Assembly (NCBI GenBank): GCA_027485365.1
Contig: JAIXRD010000003.1
Coordinates: forward strand, 1-12,092
DNA from: Cryomorphaceae bacterium
Lineage (GTDB): Bacteria; Bacteroidota; Bacteroidia; Flavobacteriales_D; Crocinitomicaceae
DNA length: 12,092 nt
Reading direction: 5' to 3'
Shown piece by piece: positions 1 to 6,394 of the stretch (the first letter of the stretch is position 1; the number at the start of each line of letters is the position of its first letter). The position numbers and the translations under genes are program-made. The notes beneath the pieces were generated by a model. The model saw only the letters and a program-made list of their open reading frames with translations, searched no databases and had not been told where the DNA came from.

Positions 1-1913
1 AATTTCAAGATACCTCAAGGATGCAATGGTTGAATATGATTCCACTAATCGAGGAATCGATTTCAAAAAACCACAAAAATCTCATTGTTGGAGATGCTAA
101 GCAGTCGATTTACCGTTTTAACAATGGCCTTGCTGAGCAATTTGTCGCATTACCGAGCATCTACAATCCAGAAAAGAATCCGAAGGTAGCCAGGCAATCC
201 GAATATTTCCTTCAAATGGGCATTCTAGAAGAGTTAGCGGATAATCACCGGTCTGGAAAATCGATTGTTGAATTCAACAATAAACTGTTTGAAGCAAGCC
301 GCTCTTTGATCCCTATTGAAGCGAAGGATTTCTATAAATCAGTGCATCAAAATGCAATAAAGACCTTCGAAGGCTATGTAGAAATAAAAAGTATGGAGGC
401 TAAAAACTCCAGCATCGAGATTTTTCCGGAAATCATTCTAATAATCGAACGATGCATGGCGGATGGATTTAAGCCCGGAGATATTTGTATTCTAAGTGAA
501 AAGAACGACCAAGGGAATAAAATCGCACAGTATTTAACTGAAAATAAATACAAGGTCGTTTCAGCTGACTCTTTACTGATCCATTCCGATGCAAGAATAA
601 GACTCATTGTATCTTATTTAAAGATTCGCAATAAAACATCAAATGACAAGGAATTCATGAAGTTCGCTGATTTATATCTGCGATTTACAAACGATGACCC
701 GGAATTGGCATACTTGGCCTTATTTGATGTAAACCCTAATGGACGGCGTGAATTTAATGTACTAAGATTTATTACCACGTATTTTCATCAAGAAGAATCG
801 TTTTTTATCAATTATACCAACTTATACGACCTGATTCAAAAGTTTTATGACCTCATGGGTTGGCAAGAAACTCAAGATGTGTACCTGCATCATTTTGCGG
901 ATCTAAGCTTTAACTTTCAAATTGGACGTAAAGTAGACTTGAACAGCTTTATTGAATATTATGAGAAGAACCAACATAAGTTGGCGATACAATTCCCTAA
1001 AACCAACGATGCGGTTCAAATCATGACCATTCACAAATCAAAAGGCTTGCAATTTCCGGTGGTAATTCTTCCCAATGTGAATTTTAACATTAGCGATACG
1101 ATGTCCTATTATTTGATTCCAGGAGCAGACCAAGTGTATTATCGAAAACTAAGTAAAAACAGTCCCCTCAGTGAAATTCGAGCATTTTCCGAAAAAGAAT
1201 CAAATCAATTCTTTATGGACAAACTGAATTTATTGTATGTTGCCATGACTAGGCCTGTGCATCGGCTGTATGTTTTCAATTTATTTGAAAGCAATAAAAT
1301 GGGTAAACCCCTGCATGACTTATTGGTTGGTTGTTATCCTGAACATCTCACCGACGGTGTGTTGTCTCTTTCTTTGGGCCAAGAGGAAGCGGCAACAGGG
1401 CAGGTGGCAACTGATACCTTTTACCATCCGATGGAATTCGGTGATCGTTTGTGGTATCCTGAATTGGTGGTAAGGCAAGGCTTTGACAGTGACCAAACCT
1501 TACTTGGAAAAGCGTTCCATAGCATTATGGCAACGTGTGTAACCTTGGATGAGGTCCCTGAACACATAAAAGTACTTGAAGATCAATCCGAGGTTTTGCC
1601 TGACTCAAGTGAACGTATTCTTCACATGGCGGAACGTGTTTTTAAAGACGCTACCTATGCTACATGGATTAAAAATGCGACCAACATTCAGAATGAAGCG
1701 TGGATTATGGCACCAGATGGTAGCTTGGTGCGACCAGATAAAATAATTGTGTTGGTGGATCGGGTTATTGTTATTGATTTTAAAACAGGACAAGCTCAAC
1801 CCAAACATCGCCAGCAGCTTGACGCATACAAATTAACCTTATCACAAATGTATAACCTTCCGATACAAGGTTATTTATACTATACTCAATCCGGAGAATG
1901 GGTGTCTTGTTGA
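1..1913 (+). CDS. AddA/RecB-like UvrD-family helicase with C-terminal PD-(D/E)XK nuclease (5' partial)
   Basis: This is the C-terminal part of an ATP-dependent helicase-nuclease that in this family processes DNA double-strand ends for recombinational repair. The frame is open from base 3 and begins FQDTSRMQW, which is helicase motif II (DExQDTS), so the ATG at 21 is internal and the gene starts upstream of the window. Numbering from that Met, motif III is VGDAKQSIYRF (23-33), motif IV ELADNHRSG (about 71-79), motif V MTIHKSKGLQFPVV (about 337-350) and motif VI LLYVAMTRP (about 403-411). The nuclease part has GKAFHS (His element), Asp573, Asp586-x-Lys588 in IDFKTG, and QQLDAY (598-603), a complete active-site set. 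The Walker A region is missing because it lies off the window. In related genomes an AddB-like nuclease gene is often next door; here it would have to be upstream. The 3' end overlaps the converging gene by 28 bp. The family is certain; assignment to AddA rather than another RecB-like helicase is inference. Confidence 0.93.
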   Translation, partial: FQDTSRMQWLNMIPLIEESISKNHKNLIVGDAKQSIYRFNNGLAEQFVALPSIYNPEKNPKVARQSEYFLQMGILEELADNHRSGKSIVEFNNKLFEASRSLIPIEAKDFYKSVHQNAIKTFEGYVEIKSMEAKNSSIEIFPEIILIIERCMADGFKPGDICILSEKNDQGNKIAQYLTENKYKVVSADSLLIHSDARIRLIVSYLKIRNKTSNDKEFMKFADLYLRFTNDDPELAYLALFDVNPNGRREFNVLRFITTYFHQEESFFINYTNLYDLIQKFYDLMGWQETQDVYLHHFADLSFNFQIGRKVDLNSFIEYYEKNQHKLAIQFPKTNDAVQIMTIHKSKGLQFPVVILPNVNFNISDTMSYYLIPGADQVYYRKLSKNSPLSEIRAFSEKESNQFFMDKLNLLYVAMTRPVHRLYVFNLFESNKMGKPLHDLLVGCYPEHLTDGVLSLSLGQEEAATGQVATDTFYHPMEFGDRLWYPELVVRQGFDSDQTLLGKAFHSIMATCVTLDEVPEHIKVLEDQSEVLPDSSERILHMAERVFKDATYATWIKNATNIQNEAWIMAPDGSLVRPDKIIVLVDRVIVIDFKTGQAQPKHRQQLDAYKLTLSQMYNLPIQGYLYYTQSGEWVSC

Positions 1914-2578
1914 TGACTCAACGCAGCTTTTATAAAGGTATAAACTACAGGATGCGGCAAGTCCCTTGTAGAGGACACCTGCGGATAATAAGACGTTACT
2001 AAGAAAAAGAGGTGCGTTTTAATGCTCAAAGCTTCAGGGTCATCGAATTGATTAACCGCTTCAATTTCGATATTATTTGACACTAAATCCAGTACAAGAT
2101 TTGGATATAAACTATAACGTACCGCGGACAATTCGTTGGTAGTAAAATGCTCATATAACTTTCTAAACCCTTTAGATTTTGGAACAATACTAATTGACTC
2201 AAAATAGGAGCCGGTAACTAGATTATCAGAAATCAACTTCTCGCCCGTTGCATTCATTCCTTGTTTGGTAATTAAGAACTCTAAAAACAACTTATATGCT
2301 TCGCCGGTCACTAAAACGGGTTTATTTAATTGCGTCAATCGCGAAAAAATACCTTGAAGAAAAAAGGGATTAAGGTAAGGTCCTGGTGCAATCCAAAACG
2401 CATCATAGGTGTCAAAAAATGCAACCTTATGCTGTGCTACTTCTTGAATTCTTATCCAGTAGTAACTCATTTCTAGATCTAAAAAAATCGAAGCGTGATC
2501 TAATGCAAGATTTGTTGCATGGTGTGCATTAAATGTAAAATTATAATCACCGATAATTGCTATTTTAAGCCGATCCAT
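1886..2578 (-). CDS. CTP-synthase-like glutamine amidotransferase domain protein, catalytic residues replaced
   Basis: A 230-residue single-domain protein resembling the stand-alone family annotated as CTP synthase C-terminal region-related (seleno)protein, a class I glutamine amidotransferase fold. The matches, recalled from family patterns and not searched, are IGDYN at 9-13, HHATNLALDHA at 19-29, the YDAFWIAPGPY stretch at 58-68, YSLYPN at 155-160, and the ending SYYPQ...LPHPVVYTFIKAA (197-219). Where the family has a TCGGFQ nucleophile elbow (Cys, or Sec in some members), this protein has TGEAYK with Gly92. Where class I amidotransferases have His-Pro-Glu, it has Tyr198-Pro199-Gln200. Glutamine hydrolysis is therefore unlikely, and a binding or structural role is more plausible. 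No signal peptide or membrane segment is seen, so it is probably cytoplasmic. It follows the lipoprotein gene by 36 bp with a terminator between them. The fold assignment is fairly confident; the biological role is unknown. Confidence 0.8.
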   Translation of the reverse strand: MDRLKIAIIGDYNFTFNAHHATNLALDHASIFLDLEMSYYWIRIQEVAQHKVAFFDTYDAFWIAPGPYLNPFFLQGIFSRLTQLNKPVLVTGEAYKLFLEFLITKQGMNATGEKLISDNLVTGSYFESISIVPKSKGFRKLYEHFTTNELSAVRYSLYPNLVLDLVSNNIEIEAVNQFDDPEALSIKTHLFFLVTSYYPQVSSTRDLPHPVVYTFIKAALSHQQDTHSPD

Positions 2579-2584
2579 ACAGTC

Positions 2585-2611
2585 AAAAAAAAATGCCGCG
2601 GTTGCGGCATT
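2585..2611 (-). terminator. Intrinsic terminator of the lipoprotein gene
   Basis: A perfect 8-bp inverted repeat (AATGCCGC at 2592-2599 and GCGGCATT at 2604-2611) encloses the 4-base loop GGTT. An uninterrupted A-run at 2585-2593 reads as a U-tract at the 3' side on the minus strand. The hairpin begins 3 bases after the lipoprotein stop codon. The U-tract ends only 6 bases before the start codon of the next minus-strand gene, so that gene needs read-through or a promoter inside this element. Confidence 0.88.
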
Positions 2612-2614
2612 CAG

Positions 2615-3250
2615 TTAGCGTTTAAACCACCCGTGATACTTTCCATTTTGTATTGGGAGTGAGTCAACTAAATTGGTTTGTGGATTCAAGCTGTATACGT
2701 AACAAGAGAAATTACAGTCAAAAAACGAATAATCTCCTGAACCGTCAGATTGTTGCTTAATGTTTGTAAACGTAACCGTTTGTGGAACCGGGTTATTTTC
2801 TTTTGATAACCAAACTCGGGATGTGTTATCTGTGTAAGTAACTTCAAAACCAGCAATTGCAGCGTTAGAATATGAAGGAGCTGTTGTGGATGCATCCATA
2901 TTAAAATCATTGAACATCGTTAAACTTGGCTCTGAATTCGCTGCTAAATCCCAATTTAAAGCACCTAATTTGATTCGTATGCTTACCGGATTCGCTGAAG
3001 AAGTCATTTCAAACATGTATACTCTTCGCGAAGGCAATGGAGAGGGCTGAACAAAAGTTTCTGAGGAAGTATATCCCAAATAACTATTCACATTTTGTGT
3101 AAACTCTACTTGTGTACCACTTACATATCCTGTAAAGTTAGCATCCAAATTAACGGTGTTGATTGGTGGTGGTACCACTTCATGCTCAATGCATGAGCTA
3201 ACTCCGATTAATAAACCAAGTAAGGCTAGTGAAATTGAAAAAATTCTCAT
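2615..3250 (-). CDS. Putative outer-membrane or surface lipoprotein, unknown function
   Basis: A 211-residue protein with a type II signal peptide: MRIFSISLALLGLLIGVSSC, with a hydrophobic core and lipobox VSSC at 17-20, so Cys20 would be lipidated. The residues after Cys20 (IEHEVV) include acidic residues, which in some Bacteroidota lipoproteins favour surface export; that is only suggestive here. The mature part is rich in Ser, Thr, Asn and aromatic residues, has a Cys pair near the end (FFDCNFSCYVY), and looks like a small beta-rich domain. I recognise no family. The frame is open to an ATG 48 bases further upstream, but I prefer the ATG at 3250 because it gives a clean signal peptide and because the promoter -7 box (3268-3275) lies inside the longer version. 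It is apparently monocistronic, with its own promoter and terminator. Confidence 0.82.
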   Translation of the reverse strand: MRIFSISLALLGLLIGVSSCIEHEVVPPPINTVNLDANFTGYVSGTQVEFTQNVNSYLGYTSSETFVQPSPLPSRRVYMFEMTSSANPVSIRIKLGALNWDLAANSEPSLTMFNDFNMDASTTAPSYSNAAIAGFEVTYTDNTSRVWLSKENNPVPQTVTFTNIKQQSDGSGDYSFFDCNFSCYVYSLNPQTNLVDSLPIQNGKYHGWFKR

Positions 3251-3267
3251 TGTGTAAATTTTGGTAT

Positions 3268-3299
3268 CAAATGTAACGATAAACGAGAAAAAAAACAAA
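3268..3299 (-). promoter_or_regulatory. Bacteroidota-type promoter for the lipoprotein gene
   Basis: On the minus strand TACATTTG (3268-3275) matches all fixed positions of the Bacteroidota -7 consensus TAnnTTTG. A TTTG (-33 element) lies at 3296-3299, 20 bases upstream, which is the expected spacing. Transcription would start near 3260-3263, giving a leader of roughly 10-13 bases before the ATG at 3250. No Shine-Dalgarno sequence is visible, as is usual in this phylum. Confidence 0.72.
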
Positions 3300-3324
3300 A
3301 AGATGCTTTATCATTTAAAAAAAG

Positions 3325-3396
3325 TAGCTCCGACGGGAATCGAACCCATATTTAGCGTTTAGGAAACGCTCGTTCTATCCATTGAACTACGGAGCC
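3325..3396 (-). tRNA. tRNA-Arg (anticodon CCT)
   Basis: The minus strand folds into a complete cloverleaf of 72 nt with no encoded CCA. The acceptor 5' strand GGCTCCG (3390-3396) pairs with CGGAGCT (3326-3332), leaving a G1-U72 wobble at the terminal pair, and base 3325 is the discriminator A. The D arm contains GTTCAATGGATAGAAC. The anticodon stem AGCGT/ACGCT encloses the loop TTCCTAA, with anticodon CCT at 3361-3363 that reads codon AGG. The T arm ATGGG-TTCGATT-CCCGT has the GTTCGA signature with one wobble. A run of seven U follows shortly after the 3' end (3317-3323 on the plus strand), which could help end the transcript. Confidence 0.95.
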
Positions 3397-3417
3397 AATA
3401 AACAATACTCCATTGAA

Positions 3418-3438
3418 TGCTGACGATTAATGTCAGCA
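3418..3438 (-). terminator. Weak hairpin after the carboxypeptidase gene, possible terminator
   Basis: A perfect 7-bp inverted repeat, TGCTGAC (3418-3424) and GTCAGCA (3432-3438), encloses a 7-base loop. It starts 4 bases after the stop codon of the carboxypeptidase gene on the minus strand. The following minus-strand sequence is only moderately U-rich and has no clean U-tract, so it may be a weak terminator or an mRNA 3'-end stabiliser. Whether transcription continues into the tRNA gene cannot be told from sequence. Confidence 0.4.
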
Positions 3439-3442
3439 CCAA

Positions 3443-6277
3443 TTAAATCTTTACTATTAGTTTAATCTCCTTAGTATGAAGTCGATTTACAACGATGAAA
3501 TAACTGCCTTTCGCTAACTGGCGTGTATCAATAATGGATGAATTTGTTGGAGACACCACCACGTTTCCGCTTAAATCTACGACCGAAACGAAATCACCTT
3601 CGACCAAACCTTGCAAGGTGAATGATTCACTGAAAGGATTCGGAACTACAGTGAAAGAAGCTTGCTCATTGGTGGAAATACCAGCACATTGTTGTACTAT
3701 AATTGTTAGCGTATCTTCACCCACACATCCGTTTGGATCTGTAATTGAAGCGGTAACGACAAAGCTACCAACGCCCGCAACTGTTGGATCAAATACCCCA
3801 TTACTCATGCCAGTTCCTGTAAGTTGAGCATTCGCAGGATTAACGATAAAATCTACTACACCATCCGTTAAACAAACTACGTTGTCAGTAGCACTAAGCG
3901 ATACCGAAGGAGTTGTCAAAACAACAATTGTATCCGTATAGGAAGCCGATCCAGCCGCATTCGATGCGGTAAGAGAAACAATGTACGTTCCGGCATTAAC
4001 ATAGACATGTGTTGGATTTTCTACCGATGCATTTGAACCATCACCAAAATCCCATGCCCAAGTTGTTGGATTGTTGGAAGAGGCATCTGTAAATGCTGCG
4101 GTTTCACCCGTGCATATAGCGTTTGCTGAAGTACTAAATGAAGCAACTGGTACAACTGGTGGTGTATTTAAATTGTAGAGAATTTCGAAATCGTCGAAAT
4201 AATAGCCATCCGCTACGGTTCCGCCATCTGAACCCAGTTTAAACCTGAATTTAACGACTTGACCTAGATAATCACTCAAGTTAATTTCTTCCAATACCCA
4301 TGCGCTTTGCACGCCTTCGTATACCGGTTGATTATTGGGTTGAGCACTTCCGTTAGCACTGGTTCCTGTAACCGTATAATTACCACATTGCGGAATCCAG
4401 GTGGTACCATTGTCTGTTGACACAAGAAATTGCACGTAATCATAATCCGCTTCAAGATTCCACTTGGCATAAAACCGCACCATCGCACTGGAAGCATTGG
4501 TTAAATCCACCGTTGGTACATAGGTATATGTTTTATTGGCATTGTTTGCATAATTACCTGTAGGAGAATCGGTAAACGAGCGCGTTGGAGAAACAAAGGT
4601 AGAGGTAGTCGTACTCCAATTACCCGTCCAATTGGCTGTAGATGTCGCGTTTTCAAGCACTTGAGATGTCAGGGCCCCAAAGGTTTTATAAATGGTATCT
4701 CTTTTTATCCAGAGGCCATTATTAGTTTCCAACACATAAATTATTTGATCACCAAATTGAATGTTTGGATTTAACGAATAACTGATGGCTCCCGTTGACG
4801 TTTGTAGCTGCGCAAGTGTGTAAGTGACAGAAACCCCAACATTCACGATGTTCTGAATTGGTGAAATAGACACCGTAACAGGCCCTGATTCTCTACCAAA
4901 GCGTTTTATGCTATGATTAAAGTTTCCATTGATATTTGCAATCATATTTGGATCTGTGTCACTAGTAACGGCATAAATACGAGCCAAATGGGCTAACACT
5001 AAATTAGGGAATAGCATTTCAGCACTGGTAGGTATAATTTGGTTGGATGGTTGCCAAAATGCGGTACCCACCTCTGGAGTATGCGCAAACACGGTATCTT
5101 TTTGTCCCACACCAATATCCACTTTGTACATGTAGTCATCTGAATCTCCCGATGCAGGATACAAAGCGCTACTTTTCTTGGCCGTGTATCCATTATACTG
5201 TACTTGATGATTTCCTTCATCTTGAAACCAATTGTGATGCGGGGCAAACTCTGCCGTGGTAGTTCCAATCGGAAAGAGAATTTCTTCGGCATAGGTATGC
5301 GCATTAAATGCGGTTATAAAATCATTGTTTTGCACCAACCAACGCATGGCCTGTGTTTCAGGTTCAGAAAAGGCAGAGGGCCCACAATAGGTGTCGTTGT
5401 TAGTATTGTTGCTCGTACCGGTAGTTCCCCATCCATAGGAATAATTACGATTGAGGTCTACTCCATATACCCCACCGCCATTGTTACGACGGTTTTTACG
5501 CCACATGCCCCCACCGTTTGGATTGGTGGTTTCATTGTATACATACCCATCAGGATTAATACAAGGAACAAAATATAGCTGTAAATTATTTACCAGGTAA
5601 GTTACCTCATCATTAGTCCCGTAATTCTCTAATAAATACCACATGTAAAAAATAGTTTCCATTAAAGCCATCGGTTCACGGGCATGATGAATTGCCGTAT
5701 AAAGTACTTTAGGCTCCCCCTCATCCACCGTTGGATTATCTGAAATTCTCACGTAGTACAAGGGTCTGTTTTGATGCGTTAAAAAATTGGAAATTGGGGC
5801 TTTGACCGTAATTAACGACGGATAAGTGGCAGCCATTTCATCTAATTCAGCCAACATTTCATTGTATTTTAAATACCCTCCCATGGTACCCAGGTTGAAA
5901 TGACTTGGCGTTACTGGATTAATATAAGGATTCGTACCCGTGGCACCCGCACCCGCACAGCTTGCATTGTGATTGCTTGTACTGGTTGCTGGTTCCGCTA
6001 AAATTTGCTCGTAATGCGAAACAACATCAGGAATTAAAATTTCAATATTGAAATTATTCGCTTGCATGATTTCAATCTCTGCATGGGAAAAATCAGAAAT
6101 AAAATATAATCCTTCTTTATGAACCCCGTGATCAATGGTAACCCCCTGATTGGAAAGAAATTGTAAGCCTTGTTCGTCTGCATTAATTTTAACCCGAGAA
6201 TAGGTGCCCAAGGGTTGCGAGAATCCATTACTGTATATTGCGAATAAGGCGAATAGTAGTCCTAAGAACTGTTTCAT
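3443..6277 (-). CDS. Secreted M14 zinc carboxypeptidase with PKD domain and T9SS type A sorting domain
   Basis: A 944-residue secreted metallopeptidase expected to remove C-terminal residues from peptides outside the cell. In order: signal peptide (about 1-20, ending NGFSQ); a propeptide-like region (about 24-92); the M14 catalytic domain (about 118-438); a linker region; a MAM/immune-inhibitor-A-like beta domain (about 540-702, ending GYYFDDFEI); a PKD domain (about 708-786, WAWDFGDGS); a further beta region (787-865); and a T9SS type A sorting domain (about 872-944, from VVPNPFSESF to KLIVKI). Zinc ligands are His198 and Glu201 (HAREP) and His327 (FNAHTY), and the general base is Glu402 (HTPEVGTAFW). 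WRKNRR (259-264) and DLNRNY (274-279) match the substrate-binding arginines of pancreatic-type enzymes. All catalytic residues are present, so it should be active after propeptide removal. The start at 6277 gives the signal peptide directly. It diverges from the SBBP protein gene across 117 bp. The substrate is unknown. Confidence 0.95.
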   Translation of the reverse strand: MKQFLGLLFALFAIYSNGFSQPLGTYSRVKINADEQGLQFLSNQGVTIDHGVHKEGLYFISDFSHAEIEIMQANNFNIEILIPDVVSHYEQILAEPATSTSNHNASCAGAGATGTNPYINPVTPSHFNLGTMGGYLKYNEMLAELDEMAATYPSLITVKAPISNFLTHQNRPLYYVRISDNPTVDEGEPKVLYTAIHHAREPMALMETIFYMWYLLENYGTNDEVTYLVNNLQLYFVPCINPDGYVYNETTNPNGGGMWRKNRRNNGGGVYGVDLNRNYSYGWGTTGTSNNTNNDTYCGPSAFSEPETQAMRWLVQNNDFITAFNAHTYAEEILFPIGTTTAEFAPHHNWFQDEGNHQVQYNGYTAKKSSALYPASGDSDDYMYKVDIGVGQKDTVFAHTPEVGTAFWQPSNQIIPTSAEMLFPNLVLAHLARIYAVTSDTDPNMIANINGNFNHSIKRFGRESGPVTVSISPIQNIVNVGVSVTYTLAQLQTSTGAISYSLNPNIQFGDQIIYVLETNNGLWIKRDTIYKTFGALTSQVLENATSTANWTGNWSTTTSTFVSPTRSFTDSPTGNYANNANKTYTYVPTVDLTNASSAMVRFYAKWNLEADYDYVQFLVSTDNGTTWIPQCGNYTVTGTSANGSAQPNNQPVYEGVQSAWVLEEINLSDYLGQVVKFRFKLGSDGGTVADGYYFDDFEILYNLNTPPVVPVASFSTSANAICTGETAAFTDASSNNPTTWAWDFGDGSNASVENPTHVYVNAGTYIVSLTASNAAGSASYTDTIVVLTTPSVSLSATDNVVCLTDGVVDFIVNPANAQLTGTGMSNGVFDPTVAGVGSFVVTASITDPNGCVGEDTLTIIVQQCAGISTNEQASFTVVPNPFSESFTLQGLVEGDFVSVVDLSGNVVVSPTNSSIIDTRQLAKGSYFIVVNRLHTKEIKLIVKI

Positions 6278-6394
6278 TTGGAAAATTTAGTGGTAAAAAT
6301 ACAATTTATCCCGATTATTAAAAAGTCTTAAAAGCAACCATAAAAGAGCCTTTGGAGTATTATAATTTAATCGCGCTTGCTTAATTTAGCCACA

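Noticed and set aside
3251..3298. Longer N-terminus for the lipoprotein
   Set aside because: It would put 16 residues before the signal peptide and cover the promoter -7 box.
3325..3396. tRNA gene as an integration site for a mobile element
   Set aside because: No integrase and no direct repeat of the tRNA 3' end is visible in the window; the flanks look like ordinary chromosome.
3534..3827. 97-codon open frame on the plus strand opposite the carboxypeptidase C-terminus
   Set aside because: Antisense shadow of the sorting-domain region, with no signal of its own.
5204..5578. 124-codon open frame on the plus strand inside the carboxypeptidase gene
   Set aside because: It is antisense to conserved catalytic-domain sequence and has no recognisable motif; it is a shadow frame.
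6382..6389. TAATTTAG, a near match to the -7 consensus upstream of the giant surface protein
   Set aside because: One mismatch, no -33 element at the right distance, and the start site would fall on the ATG.
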